A stretch of 64,000 nucleotides of DNA from NCBI GenBank assembly GCA_030446745.1, contig JAUJMS010000002.1, forward strand, positions 1 to 64,000, given 5' to 3'. Position 1 is the first letter of the stretch. Each line of letters begins with the position of its first letter. Both the position numbers and the translations under genes were made by a program. Below the pieces are notes generated by a model. The model did no database searches. It saw only the letters and a program-made list of their open reading frames with translations, and was not told the origin of the DNA. Shown here one piece after another: positions 27,167-36,423 of this stretch. Source of the DNA: Egibacteraceae bacterium. Its GTDB lineage: Bacteria > Actinomycetota > Nitriliruptoria > Euzebyales > Egibacteraceae.

Positions 27167-28746
27167 GGGTGCTCGGTCCTCAGTCGCCGCTTGTCGATCT
27201 TGCCGGTCGGGTTGCGCGGGAGCGCGTCGAGACGGACGATCCGCCGCGGAACGGCGTGGACACCGATGGCGGCGCCGACGCGCCGGCGCAGCTCGCCCGC
27301 GTCGAGGGAGGCGCCGGGGGCGAGCACCACCGCCGCGGCCACCGCCTCGCCGCCGAGCCCGTCGGGCACGCCGTACACCGCGGCCTCGACGACCTCGGGA
27401 GCGGTGGAGAGTACCTGCTCGACCTCGACGCTGAACACGTTGGTGCCGCCCCGCAGGATGACGTCTTTCAGGCGGTCGAGGATGCGCACGCTGCCGTCGG
27501 CGTCGACGGCACCGATGTCGCCCGTGGACAGCCAGCCGTCGCGCACCACCGTTGCCGACAGCGCCGGGTCGTCGAAGTAGCCGGGCGTGACGTTCGCGCC
27601 GCGGACCTGCAGCTCGCCGGCGCGTCCGGCGGGCTGCACGCCCCCGGTCGCGTCGAGCACTCGCACGTCGACGCCGGCGACGGGGCGCCCCACCGTGCCG
27701 GCGGGCAGCGCGGCGCCGGGCGTCAAGCGCACCGCCGTCGCAGGTCCGTGGGTCTCGGACAGGCCCCACACGTCGTAGAGCACGACGTCGGGAAACCGCT
27801 GGTGCAGGCGCGCGGCGGTCTCCGCCGGCATCGGCGCGCCACCGTAGATCAGCGTCCGCCAGTGCGGCGGCGGCGGGCCGGCCGGCGCGTCGCGTACGAG
27901 CAGACCGAGCCACGCGGGAACGGCGTCGAGGTGGGTGACCGCGTGCCGTGCGAGCAACGCCGGCGCCGCGACGGGGCGCGGGTCGGCCGCGACGATGCTG
28001 CAGCCACCGACCAGCGGCATCGTCGTGGTCTGCGCCGACAGCGGGCCGATGTAGTACAGCGGCAGCACCACCAGCGTCCGCTCGTCGTCGCCGAGACCGA
28101 GCAGGTCCACGTACGCCAGCGCTGCGTGGATCAGCCCACGGCTCGTGACCGTCGTCATCTTCGGCACGCCGGTCGTACCGGACGTGGCGATGAGCGCGAG
28201 CGCGGCGTCCTCGCCGGCCCCCGTGTCGACGCCGGACCGGTCACCGCCCGACAGCGGCAGCGCGGCGTCCGCCGGCACGACGGCGCGGTCGCCGGCCGCC
28301 TGCGCCAAGCGGTCACGATGCGCAGTGTCGGCGACGAGCAGCGCCGGCCGCGCGCGCGACAGTTGACCGGCCCACTGCGCCGGCGACAGCGTCGTGTTCA
28401 GCAGCAGCGCCGTCACCCCGGCACGGCTGCACGCGAACGGCACGACGAACAGCGGCAGGTCGTGCCCGAGCGCGACGGCGACCCGGTCGCCGGCGGCGGC
28501 ACCCGCCCCGAGAAGGCCGGCCGCCGCCGCGTCGACGGCACGGTCGAGCTCGGCGTAGGTCAGGGTCGCCGCAGGGGCAACGACGGCCGCACGGTCTGGC
28601 CAGCGCGCGGCGGCGCCGCGCAGCAGCGCGTCGAGCGTGCGCGGCCGGTTGGCGAAGCCGCGCACCGTCGTCGCGAGGTACGGCTCGTCGACCAGCGGCC
28701 CGTAACGCGCGGCGGCGGCGCGAAGCGCTGGGATGGTGCCGGTCAT
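27163..28746 (-). CDS. AMP-dependent acyl-activating ligase (acyl-CoA/acyl-ACP synthetase)
   Basis: An adenylate-forming enzyme of 527 aa. P-loop LIATSGTTGVPKMTTV near residue 190; YGGAPMP and YDVWGLSETHG at about 310-345; hinge motif STGDIGAVDADGSVRILDRLKD; GGTNVFSVEVEQVL; and the C-terminal catalytic lysine in NPTGKIDKRRL. It belongs to the class that activates fatty or aryl acids. Being coupled by ATGA overlaps to fabF before it and to ACP after it, it may start chain building by loading a free acid onto the ACP, as FAAL-type enzymes do. No FAAL-specific insertion can be confirmed by eye, so CoA ligation is equally possible. Confidence 0.88.
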   Translation of the reverse strand: MTGTIPALRAAAARYGPLVDEPYLATTVRGFANRPRTLDALLRGAAARWPDRAAVVAPAATLTYAELDRAVDAAAAGLLGAGAAAGDRVAVALGHDLPLFVVPFACSRAGVTALLLNTTLSPAQWAGQLSRARPALLVADTAHRDRLAQAAGDRAVVPADAALPLSGGDRSGVDTGAGEDAALALIATSGTTGVPKMTTVTSRGLIHAALAYVDLLGLGDDERTLVVLPLYYIGPLSAQTTTMPLVGGCSIVAADPRPVAAPALLARHAVTHLDAVPAWLGLLVRDAPAGPPPPHWRTLIYGGAPMPAETAARLHQRFPDVVLYDVWGLSETHGPATAVRLTPGAALPAGTVGRPVAGVDVRVLDATGGVQPAGRAGELQVRGANVTPGYFDDPALSATVVRDGWLSTGDIGAVDADGSVRILDRLKDVILRGGTNVFSVEVEQVLSTAPEVVEAAVYGVPDGLGGEAVAAAVVLAPGASLDAGELRRRVGAAIGVHAVPRRIVRLDALPRNPTGKIDKRRLRTEHP

Positions 28747-30035
28747 ACCGCCCGGAACGCGAGCACCGCGTTGTGCCCGCCGAAGCCGAACGAGTTCGAG
28801 ACCGCCGCGCCGATCGCGACCTTGCGTGGGTCGCCGGTGACGACGTCGAGGTCACAGGCGGGATCCTGCTGCTCGAGGTTCAGGCTCGCGGGAACCAGCC
28901 CGTCCACCATCGCCAGCACCGTCGCGACGGCCTCGACGCCCCCCGCGGCCCCGAGCAGGTGGCCGATCGCCGACTTGGTCGACGTCGCCGCGATCTCGTC
29001 GGCGCGGGCGCCGAAGACCTCCCGAACCGCGGCCGCCTCCGCCGCGTCGTTCGGCGGCGTCGAGGTTCCGTGCGCGTTGACGTGGTCGACGTCGTCGCGG
29101 CTGATCTCGGCGTCGGCCAACGCCAGGCGCAGCGCCCGCGCCGCCCCGGTCCCGCCCGGTGCGGGCTGCGTCGGGTGGTGCGCGTCGTTGCTGATGCCGT
29201 AGCCGGCGAGCTCGACGAGCGCCTGCGCGCCGCGGGCGGCGGCGTGCTCGGCGCGTTCGACGACGAGCACGCCAGCCCCCTCGCCGGTGACGAACCCGTC
29301 GCGGTCGACGTCGAACGGTCGGCTTGCGCGCGCCGGATCGTCGTTGCGCCGGCTCAACGCGCCGGCGGCCGCGAACGCGGCGATGGTCAGCGGATTGATG
29401 GCGGCCTCGGCGCCGCCGGCGACGACCACGTCGGCGCGGCCGGCCCTGATGAGATCGAGCGCCGCGCCGATCGCGTCGCCGGCCGACGCGCACGCGGACA
29501 CGACCGAGTACGACGGGCCACGCAGCCCGTGGCGAATCGCGACCTGCCCGCCGCCCATGTTCAGCGGCATCGCGATCGACAGGTAGGGCCGGACGCGGTC
29601 GGGGCCGTCGCGCAGGAGGCGTTGATGCTGGACGGTCAACTCGGTGATGCCGCCGACGCCCGACGCGATGCACGTACCGATGCGTTCGGCATCCAGGCCT
29701 TCCACCAGCGGCAAGTGCGTCGCCGCGGCCGGATCGGTGGCAGGGGCGGGGTCGACGAGCCCAGCCTGGGTCAGCGCCTCGTGCGCCGCCACGACCGCGT
29801 ACTGGGCGAACGGGTCGAGCTGGCGCACGAGCTTGCGCGGGAGGTGTGTGAACGGGTCGAAGCCGCGGACCTCGCACGCGATCCGCACCGCGTGGTGCGT
29901 CGCGTCGAAGCGCGTGATGGGTCCGGCCGTCGCACGGCCTGCGAGCAGCCCGTCCCACAGCGCCGCCGTGCCGACCCCGTACGGGGTGACCGCGCCGAGG
30001 CCGGTGACGACGACGCGGGGGAAGCGATTGGGCAT
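28743..30035 (-). CDS. fabF: 3-oxoacyl-ACP synthase II (FabF-type ketosynthase)
   Basis: Condensing enzyme of 430 aa with the Cys-His-His set: nucleophile in VVSACASAGDAIGAAL near residue 187, VNAHGTSTPPNDAAE near 325 and KSAIGHLLGAAGGVEA near 360. It ends NSFGFGGHNAVLAF, the standard FabF tail. It extends acyl-ACP by two carbons with malonyl-ACP. As first gene of the operon it lies behind a perfect 26-bp palindrome at 30081-30106. The alternating sequence features favour fatty acid type II synthesis over type II polyketide KSalpha, and no chain-length factor partner is present. Confidence 0.93.
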   Translation of the reverse strand: MPNRFPRVVVTGLGAVTPYGVGTAALWDGLLAGRATAGPITRFDATHHAVRIACEVRGFDPFTHLPRKLVRQLDPFAQYAVVAAHEALTQAGLVDPAPATDPAAATHLPLVEGLDAERIGTCIASGVGGITELTVQHQRLLRDGPDRVRPYLSIAMPLNMGGGQVAIRHGLRGPSYSVVSACASAGDAIGAALDLIRAGRADVVVAGGAEAAINPLTIAAFAAAGALSRRNDDPARASRPFDVDRDGFVTGEGAGVLVVERAEHAAARGAQALVELAGYGISNDAHHPTQPAPGGTGAARALRLALADAEISRDDVDHVNAHGTSTPPNDAAEAAAVREVFGARADEIAATSTKSAIGHLLGAAGGVEAVATVLAMVDGLVPASLNLEQQDPACDLDVVTGDPRKVAIGAAVSNSFGFGGHNAVLAFRAV

Positions 30036-30080
30036 GCAGGCCTCGTACTCTTGGGCGACGGCGGCGATGCTAACCGTCTC

Positions 30081-30106
30081 GTCGTTTCAACGCCCGTTGA
30101 AACGAC
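30081..30106. promoter_or_regulatory. Perfect 26-bp palindromic operator between divergent fabF and ABC genes
   Basis: GTCGTTTCAACG-CC-CGTTGAAACGAC, with perfect 12-bp arms. It sits 45 bp from the fabF start and 18 bp from the ABC ATPase start, in the only shared promoter space. It is AT-richer than its surroundings. Arms of this length and a short spacer are typical of TetR-type operators; no regulator gene is adjacent. Confidence 0.75.
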
Positions 30107-30124
30107 CGTGCCCGAGGAGCCACC

Positions 30125-31036
30125 GTGGAACCCGCGATCGCGGTGGACGGACTGGTCAAGCGCTACCGCGGCCGGACGGTCGTCGACGGGCTGTCGCTGA
30201 CGGTCGCCGCCGGGACGGTGCTCGCGCTGGTCGGGCCCAACGGCGCCGGCAAGACGACCACGGTCGAGTGCGTCGAGGGGTTCCGCGTACCCGACGCCGG
30301 CCGCGTGCGGGTCCTCGGATGCGACCCGCGGCGCGACCGTGACGCCGTCGTCGCTCGCATGGGCGTGATGCTGCAGGAGGGCGGTGCGTACCAGGCCGCG
30401 TCGCCGCGCGAGATGGTGCGCCTGTACGCCAGCTTCCACATCGCCCCGGCCGACCCCGACGACCTGCTCGAGCGGCTCGGCCTGGCCGCCGTCGCCACGG
30501 CGCGCTACCGCACGCTGTCCGGTGGGCAGAAGCAGCGGCTCAACCTGGCGCTCGCGCTGGTCGGCCGGCCCGAGGTCGCCATCCTCGACGAGCCGACCGC
30601 CGGCATGGACCCGCAGGTCCGCCGCGACACCTGGCGCCTGCTGGACGGGCTGCGCGACGACGGCGCGACGGTGCTGCTGACGACCCACGCGATGGACGAG
30701 GCCGAGCACCTCGCCGACCGTGTGGCCGTCATCGACGCCGGCCGGCTCGTTGCCGCGGGTACACCGGCTGAGCTCGCCGCCGCTGCCGGCGGCGCGGTCG
30801 TCGTGGTCACCACCCCCGCCCGTGTCGACGCGGCCGCCCTCGCGGCGGCCGTCGGCGCGCCGGTCGAGCAGGCCGGTACCGGTCGGCTGGTGGTCCGGAC
30901 CGGCGCCGCGGCGATCCCGCGCGTCACCGCGTTCTTCGCCGACCACGGCTTGCCGCTGCACGGCGTCAGCGCCGGCGCGCTGAGTCTCGAGGACGCCTAC
31001 CTGCGGCTGCTGGACCGCAACCGGGGCCCGGCGTGA
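30125..31036 (+). CDS. ABC exporter ATP-binding subunit
   Basis: ATPase of an ABC-2 type exporter, 303 aa. Walker A GPNGAGKTTTVECVEG near residue 38, Q loop, signature LSGGQKQRLNLALALVG near 135, Walker B VAILDEPTAGMDPQ and switch His in LTTHAMDEAEHLADR. The C-terminal 80 residues form the extension common to drug/lipid exporter ATPases of the DrrA/CcmA type. A GAGGAG site precedes the GTG. The permease gene is coupled by GTGA overlap. In actinobacteria an ABC pair like this is commonly found beside ctaA/ctaB, as here, so a link to heme or respiratory biogenesis is possible. The shared palindrome instead links it to the lipid operon. Confidence 0.92.
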   Translation: MEPAIAVDGLVKRYRGRTVVDGLSLTVAAGTVLALVGPNGAGKTTTVECVEGFRVPDAGRVRVLGCDPRRDRDAVVARMGVMLQEGGAYQAASPREMVRLYASFHIAPADPDDLLERLGLAAVATARYRTLSGGQKQRLNLALALVGRPEVAILDEPTAGMDPQVRRDTWRLLDGLRDDGATVLLTTHAMDEAEHLADRVAVIDAGRLVAAGTPAELAAAAGGAVVVVTTPARVDAAALAAAVGAPVEQAGTGRLVVRTGAAAIPRVTAFFADHGLPLHGVSAGALSLEDAYLRLLDRNRGPA

Positions 31037-31779
31037 CCGGGGGGGTGCCGGCGCGCCGGCGGGTCGCCGCCCAGGCCGGTCTCGAGCTGCGGCTGCTCGT
31101 CCGCAACGGCGAGAACCTCCTCGTCACCGTCGGCATCCCGGTCGGGCTGCTCGTGTTCTTCTCGCTCGTGCCGGTCCTGCCGCTACCGGGGCGCCCCGTC
31201 GACTTTCTGGTTCCTGGGGTGCTCGCGCTGGCGGTCATGAGCTCGGGCATGGTGTCGCTGGCGATCGCGACGGCGTTCGAGCGGTCGTACCTGGTGCTCA
31301 AGCGGCTCGGGGCGACGCCGCTGCGCCGCCGTGAGCTCGTCGCCGCAAAGATCGCCGCGGTGCTCGCCGTGCAGCTCGCCCAGACCGGGCTGATCGTCGC
31401 CGTGGCGTTCGCACTCGGCTGGCGTCCGCAGCCAGGGGTCGTCGGCACCGCCGTCGCCGCCGGCGGTCTGCTGCTCGGCAGCGCCGGCTTCTGCGGCGTG
31501 GGGCTCGCGCTGGCGGGGCGGCTGCGCGCGCTGGCGACGCTCGCGCTGGCCAACGGGCTGTTCGTGGCGCTGCTGCTCGTCAGCGGCATCGTCGTCCCGC
31601 TCGACGCGCTGCCGGGTTGGCTCGCTGCGGTGGCCGGGGTGCTGCCGGCGGCGCCGCTGGCGACGCTGCTGCGGGCCGCGCTGGGCGCGGGCGTGGTGGC
31701 GGCCGGCCCGCTGGCGATCCTCGCCGGCTGGGCGGTCGCCGCACCGCTGGTCGCGGCGGCGGTCTTCCGCTGGGAGTGA
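31033..31779 (+). CDS. ABC-2 type exporter permease
   Basis: Integral membrane subunit of 248 aa with six hydrophobic segments: VTVGIPVGLLVFFSLVPVL, VPGVLALAVMSSGMVSLAIA, a segment around residue 115, GLLLGSAGFCGVGLALAG and two more near the end. The region AFERSYLVLKRLGATPLRRRELVAAK between helices 2 and 3 is typical of ABC2_membrane exporters. It starts at a GTG overlapping the ATPase stop. It converges on ctaB with only seven bases between the stops and no obvious terminator. Confidence 0.9.
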   Translation: MTGGVPARRRVAAQAGLELRLLVRNGENLLVTVGIPVGLLVFFSLVPVLPLPGRPVDFLVPGVLALAVMSSGMVSLAIATAFERSYLVLKRLGATPLRRRELVAAKIAAVLAVQLAQTGLIVAVAFALGWRPQPGVVGTAVAAGGLLLGSAGFCGVGLALAGRLRALATLALANGLFVALLLVSGIVVPLDALPGWLAAVAGVLPAAPLATLLRAALGAGVVAAGPLAILAGWAVAAPLVAAAVFRWE

Positions 31780-31786
31780 CCCGCGG

Positions 31787-32692
31787 TCAGACGACCAGGC
31801 CGCCGACGACCGCGTCGACCGCCATCGCGGCGAACAGCAGCCCGAGGTAGGTGATCGAGTAACGGAACAGCCGCATCGCGACCCGCTCGCTGGCGTCGCG
31901 CACCAACCGCCACGCGAGGTAGACGAACCAGCCGCCGAGCAGCGACGCCGCCGTCAGGTACAGCGCACCCATCCCGCCGATGGGTCCGAACATCAGCGTC
32001 ACCGCGACGAGCAGCACGCTGTAGAGCAGGATCTGGCGCGCGGTCTCGGCGATGCCCCGCACCGCCGGCAGCATCGGCACGCCGGCGCGCGCGTAGTCCT
32101 CGCGGTACTTCACGGCGAGCGCCCAGAAGTGCGGCGGCGTCCAGGCGAACACGATCGCGAACAGCACGAGCGCCGGCAGCCCGACGGTGTTGGTGACCGC
32201 CGCCCAGCCGACGAGGACCGGCACGCAGCCGGCCGCCCCGCCGATGACGATGTTCTGGGTCGACCGGCGCTTCAGGCCCATCGTGTAGACGAAGACGTAG
32301 AACAGGATCGCGCCGGACGCGAGGACCGCGGACAGCACGTTGACGAGCGCAGCCAGCCATGCGAACGCGACCACGCCGAGCACCAGCCCGAATCGCAGTG
32401 CGGCCTCGGGGGCGACGGTCGCCGCCACCAGCGGGCGGCGCGCGGTGCGGTCCATCACCTCGTCGATGTCGCGGTCGAGGTAGTTGTTGATCGCGTTGGC
32501 GCTCGCGGCGGCGAGCGAGCCGCCGACGAGGGTGGCGAGGACCAGCCGCAGCGGCGGCAGCCCGCGCTGGGCGACGACCATCGTCGGCACCGTCGTCACG
32601 AGCAGCAGCTCGATGATGCGCGGCTTCGTCAGGCCGACGTAGGCCCGGACGGTGTCGCGCCAGGTGCGGTCGGCGACCGCAGCGGTGGTCAT
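31787..32692 (-). CDS. ctaB: Protoheme IX farnesyltransferase (heme O synthase)
   Basis: UbiA-family membrane prenyltransferase, 301 aa, that adds a farnesyl group to heme B, giving heme O for cytochrome oxidase. It has [20 protein letters not shown] at the N-terminus and the first Asp-rich motif in [23 protein letters not shown] (N-x3-D-x2-D-x3-D) near residue 65. The second motif region is [26 protein letters not shown] near residue 175. About nine transmembrane helices. Its ATG overlaps the ctaA stop as ATGA. Confidence 0.95.
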   Translation of the reverse strand: MTTAAVADRTWRDTVRAYVGLTKPRIIELLLVTTVPTMVVAQRGLPPLRLVLATLVGGSLAAASANAINNYLDRDIDEVMDRTARRPLVAATVAPEAALRFGLVLGVVAFAWLAALVNVLSAVLASGAILFYVFVYTMGLKRRSTQNIVIGGAAGCVPVLVGWAAVTNTVGLPALVLFAIVFAWTPPHFWALAVKYREDYARAGVPMLPAVRGIAETARQILLYSVLLVAVTLMFGPIGGMGALYLTAASLLGGWFVYLAWRLVRDASERVAMRLFRYSITYLGLLFAAMAVDAVVGGLVV

Positions 32693-33714
32693 CGGGCGGG
32701 CACCGCCTCAGGCGCCGCGGCGACGGGGGCGGCCGCCGACGCGGGCGTGGCCGGCAGGCGTGCGGCCAGCGCGGCCGTCGCGACGAGCGCCGCCCACAGC
32801 CAGCTCGCGACCGCGAGATGCGGGATGACCGTGACGAACGACAGCCGGCTCGCGAGGTTCGCGACGCCGAGCACGATCTGGACGCCGACGAGCGCCGCGG
32901 CCAGCCGCGGCAGCCGCAGCAGCCAGCCGCGCGCCCCGCCGCGGCGCGCTTCGATGACCAGCGCGGCGACGGCGACGACGAGCGCGGCGGCGAGCAGCCG
33001 GTGCGCGACGTTGAACGCGGTCTGGGGCGTGTCGACCGGCGCCACGCTGAACACGCCGAGGTACGGGGCGCGCCCGACGAACGCGAGCCCAGCGCCGATC
33101 CCGGTGACGTGGCCGCCGACGAGAATCTGCACCAGGGTCAGTCCCGCGACGGCCGCCGCGGTGCGCGCGAGCCGTCGGCACCCCGCGTCGATCGGCTGAG
33201 TCCGCGGCGGCAACGTCGCGCGGACCGCCACGACGACGAGGCAGCCGACGACGAGCATCCCCATGCCCAGGTGCGCGGTGACGAGCTCAGCGCGCAGCAG
33301 TTCCAGCACGACGAGCGCGCCGAGCGCCGCCTGCGCCAGCACCGCGACGGCGGCGACCGCCACCGGCCACACGAGGTCGCGCCGGTCGCGGTGGCGCACC
33401 AGCACCCACACGAGCTGCGCGGCGATGAGCAGCGCCACGACCCCGGCGAGCAACCGGTGGCTGTGCTCCAGCCACACGTTGAGCTGCAGCGGGGGCACGA
33501 AGTCGCCAGCGGCGAAGCAGCCCGGCCACGTCGGGCACGCGAGCCCCGAATCGGTCGCGCGGACGGCGCCGCCCACGGTCACGAGCAGCAGTGCGACCGC
33601 CGTCGTGACGACCGCGAGCCACGCGAAAGCGGACGGGCGACGGACGCGTTCGGGCACGACGACCTCGGCTCGCGGGACGACAGCGGGGCCGGCACGGCGG
33701 GGCGCCGCCCACAC
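32689..33714 (-). CDS. ctaA: Heme A synthase (COX15/CtaA family)
   Basis: Oxidises heme O to heme A in the membrane. Eight helices with the paired heme His sites: [25 protein letters not shown], then [16 protein letters not shown] and [11 protein letters not shown]. The loop [13 protein letters not shown] carries the conserved Cys pair near residue 50. The start is uncertain. I use the GTG at 33714 (341 aa, family length); an ATG at 33750 would add 12 residues, and a TACACT element that could be a -10 box lies between them. It is followed by ctaB with ATGA coupling. Confidence 0.9.
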   Translation of the reverse strand: MWAAPRRAGPAVVPRAEVVVPERVRRPSAFAWLAVVTTAVALLLVTVGGAVRATDSGLACPTWPGCFAAGDFVPPLQLNVWLEHSHRLLAGVVALLIAAQLVWVLVRHRDRRDLVWPVAVAAVAVLAQAALGALVVLELLRAELVTAHLGMGMLVVGCLVVVAVRATLPPRTQPIDAGCRRLARTAAAVAGLTLVQILVGGHVTGIGAGLAFVGRAPYLGVFSVAPVDTPQTAFNVAHRLLAAALVVAVAALVIEARRGGARGWLLRLPRLAAALVGVQIVLGVANLASRLSFVTVIPHLAVASWLWAALVATAALAARLPATPASAAAPVAAAPEAVPAR

Positions 33715-33845
33715 GTGCTGGCGGGGCCAGTGTAGTGGCCCTTGCGGCATCCTCGACGCCGCCGGCGGCGGGTGGTGCGGCGCCGGCGGGCGCCCCGGCG
33801 GCCGGCGGTTCGACGCCCCGGCCGGCAACCGCGACGATGCGGCGC

Positions 33846-35063
33846 ATGACGACGACCGCCGCGCCCGTCCTGGACCTCGACGCCGTCCGCGCACGGTTTC
33901 CGGCGCTGGCGCAGACCGTCGTCGACGGTGCGGACGGCGAGGTGCCGGTCGTCCACGCCGACGCCCCCGGCGGCACCCAGGTGACCGCCGGGGTCATCGC
34001 CGCGATGACCGCCTACCTGCAGACGATGAACGCCAACAGCCACGGCTGCTTTCCCGCGTCGACCGCGACCGACGCGCTCGTCGAGGCGGTGCGCCGCAAG
34101 GTCGCCGCGTTCGTCGGCGGACAACCGGAGGGGGTGGTGTTCGGCGCGAACATGACGACGCTGACGTGGCACCTCTCACACGCGCTCGACACGCGCGTCG
34201 GCCCCGGCGACGAGCTGCTGTGCACCCGGCTGGACCACGACGCCAACGTCAGTCCCTGGTTGGCGCTGGCCGAGCGCACCGGCGCCACCGTTCGCTGGGT
34301 GGCGCTCGACCCCGTGACCGGGCGGCTGGACCTCGACACCATCGACGTCTCGGACCGCACGCGCCTGGTCGCGTTCCCCGCCGCGTCCAACGCGCTCGGC
34401 ACCGTGGTGGACCCCGCCCCGTTCGTCGCCGCGGCACGGTCGGTCGGGGCGCTGACGTTCTGCGACGCCGTCCACGCCGCCCCGCACGTGCCGCTGGACC
34501 GGGCCGCCGCCGACGTCGACCTGCTCGCCTGCTCGCCGTACAAGTTCTTCGGCCCGCACGCCGGCGTGCTGTCCGCCGACCCGGACCTGCTCGCCGAGCT
34601 GCGCCCCGACAAGGTCCGTCCCGCGCCGGACATCGGCCCCGACCGCTGGCAGACCGGCACCGCGGCGTTCGAGGCGATCGCCGGCGTCGGCGCGGCGCTC
34701 GACCACCTCGCCGAGTTCGGCATGGAGGCAGTCGTCGCGCACGAGCGCACGCTGACCCGCCGGTTCCTCGCCGGCGTGGCGCAGCTCGACCATGTCACGT
34801 TGCACGGCCCCGCGGAGGAGCACGGCCGCACCCCGACCTTCGCGGTCACCGTCCGCGGCCACGCCCCCGACGAGGTCGCCCGCGCGCTGGCGGCGCGCGG
34901 CGTGTGGGTGTGGTCGGGCGACTACTACGCGGTCGAGCCGATGCGCGCCCTCGGTCTCGCCGACGGCGGCGGGGCGGTGCGGATCGGCTTCGTCCACTAC
35001 CACCGCCTCGAGGACGTCGACCGCGTCCTCGCCCTGCTCGCCGACCTCGACCGGGGCGCGTGA
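33846..35063 (+). CDS. Class V aminotransferase fold, cysteine desulfurase-like (VC1184 type)
   Basis: PLP enzyme of 405 aa. NSHGCFPASTATDALVEAVRRKVAAF lies near residue 60. The PLP-binding Asp-x2-His is in FCDAVHAAPHVPLD and the Schiff-base Lys in CSPYKFFGPHAGVL near residue 235. Near the C-terminus, where SufS and IscS carry the catalytic cysteine, the sequence is WSGDYYAVEPMRALGL with no Cys. This tail and HYHRLEDVDR match the TIGR01976 subgroup of unknown reaction rather than true desulfurases. An alternative ATG is at 33837. NfuA lies 1.4 kb downstream, so an Fe-S link is tempting but unproven. Confidence 0.85.
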   Translation: MTTTAAPVLDLDAVRARFPALAQTVVDGADGEVPVVHADAPGGTQVTAGVIAAMTAYLQTMNANSHGCFPASTATDALVEAVRRKVAAFVGGQPEGVVFGANMTTLTWHLSHALDTRVGPGDELLCTRLDHDANVSPWLALAERTGATVRWVALDPVTGRLDLDTIDVSDRTRLVAFPAASNALGTVVDPAPFVAAARSVGALTFCDAVHAAPHVPLDRAAADVDLLACSPYKFFGPHAGVLSADPDLLAELRPDKVRPAPDIGPDRWQTGTAAFEAIAGVGAALDHLAEFGMEAVVAHERTLTRRFLAGVAQLDHVTLHGPAEEHGRTPTFAVTVRGHAPDEVARALAARGVWVWSGDYYAVEPMRALGLADGGGAVRIGFVHYHRLEDVDRVLALLADLDRGA

Positions 35064-35078
35064 CCAGCGCGTCGAGCG

Positions 35079-36287
35079 TCAGCGGATGCGCACGTCGAGT
35101 TGCGCGTGGGCGGTGCGCAGGGCCTGTTCGACCGCCGCCGGTGTCGCGCCGCGGGCGAAGACGAAGCCGAGGTAGCGGTCGCCCTCGGGCAGCGCCCACA
35201 CCCGCCGCCCCGGCGGGATGCTGAGCTCGACGCCGACGACGCCGGGGACCGCCCGGGCGGCGTCGACGCCGCCGACGCCGTCGAGCACCCCGCTGCGCGG
35301 GATGGGCAGCATCATCACCCCGGACGCGGCGACCTCCCGGCACAGGCCGTCAAGCGGCCGGCCGAGCGCCGCGTGCAAGACGACCTCCTCGAGGCTGATG
35401 CCGGCACCGAAGCGCAGCGTGCGCGCGCACAGCCCGCCGATCGTGCGGGCGGCGAGCTCGAGTACCACGACGCGGTCGCCGTCGACGCGCAGCTCGGCGT
35501 GGACCGGCCCCTCGACCAGCCCGAGCGCCGCGGCGGCCGCGGCGGCGGCGCGCTCGACGGTCGCGAGCGTGGCCGGCGGCAGCCGCGACGGGGTGACGTA
35601 GATCGTCTCCTCGAAGTAGGGGCCGTCGAGGGGGTCGGGCTTGTCGAACACCGCGAGCACCGTCAACTCGCCGCCGCGCAGCAGCGCCTCGACGGCGACC
35701 TCGCCGCCGGGGACGAAGGACTCGACCAGGATCGGCCCGAAGGGGTCGGCGTTGGCGACCGCGAGGATCCCGCGGATCCGCGCGGTGGCGACCAGCGCCG
35801 CGGTGGCGTCGTCGGCGCGGATCACCCCGCGGCTGCCCGACAGCGACACCGGCTTGACGACGCACGGGAAGCCGACCTGCGCGGCGAGTGCCTCGACGTC
35901 GTCGGCGGCGCGCGCGAGCCGCCAGCGCGGCTGGGCCCTGCCGGCGGCGGTGAGCGCGCGCCGCTGCGCCGCCTTGTCGCGGGTCGCGGCCACCGCCGCG
36001 GGCGGGTTGTGCGCCAAGCCGAGCCGCCGCGCCGCGACCGCCGCGGCGACGACCCCGCGGTCGTCGGCGGCGACGACGGCGTCGACGGGGCGGTCAGCGG
36101 CGAACGCGGCGATCGTCGCCGCGGCGGCGTCGGGGTCGTCGAGGTCGACGGTCAACGCTCTCCCCTCCGCCGGCACCGCCAGGAGGTGGTCGGAGACGAC
36201 GACGACCTCGGCCGACAGCGACGACGCCGCCACGAGGAAGTCGGCGGCCTTGTACGTCCCCGACGCCAGGACCAGGAGCACGCGCAC
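35079..36287 (-). CDS. ATP-grasp domain carboxylate-amine ligase
   Basis: A 402-aa ATP-grasp enzyme starting at one of three close GTGs; 36287 is chosen, with AGGGA just upstream. The N-terminal domain is a Rossmann-like pre-ATP-grasp (LLVLASGTYKAADFL). The ATP-grasp domain starts around residue 110 with DKAAQRRALTAAG, then FPCVVKPVSLSGSRGVI, ILVESFVPGGEVAVEALL and the Mg site VLELAARTIGGLCAR near residue 290. Such enzymes join a carboxylate to an amine through an acyl phosphate. The family includes peptide and dipeptide ligases; the substrate here is unknown. It converges on the class V enzyme. Confidence 0.85.
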   Translation of the reverse strand: MRVLLVLASGTYKAADFLVAASSLSAEVVVVSDHLLAVPAEGRALTVDLDDPDAAAATIAAFAADRPVDAVVAADDRGVVAAAVAARRLGLAHNPPAAVAATRDKAAQRRALTAAGRAQPRWRLARAADDVEALAAQVGFPCVVKPVSLSGSRGVIRADDATAALVATARIRGILAVANADPFGPILVESFVPGGEVAVEALLRGGELTVLAVFDKPDPLDGPYFEETIYVTPSRLPPATLATVERAAAAAAAALGLVEGPVHAELRVDGDRVVVLELAARTIGGLCARTLRFGAGISLEEVVLHAALGRPLDGLCREVAASGVMMLPIPRSGVLDGVGGVDAARAVPGVVGVELSIPPGRRVWALPEGDRYLGFVFARGATPAAVEQALRTAHAQLDVRIR

Positions 36288-36423
36288 CACGTCCCTATCA
36301 TGGGCATCGCGCTGGCCGCGCGGCATCGCCCTCCGGGTGCGTGCGCCGTTCGCGCTCCCGCCGGACCGGTCCCGCGCGACAGACCGGTCCCCCCGCCGCC
36401 CGACACCGAAAGCTCCGCTCCCG

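Noticed and set aside
30036-30124. TTGAAA and TAGCAT as -35 and -10 boxes for fabF
   Set aside because: They are only 12 bases apart, too close for a housekeeping promoter; the palindrome alone is reported.
33715-33836. Promoter of ctaA with TACACT at 33729-33734 (minus strand)
   Set aside because: The -10-like hexamer is plausible, but no matching -35 element is seen at the right distance, so it is used only as a hint for the start choice.
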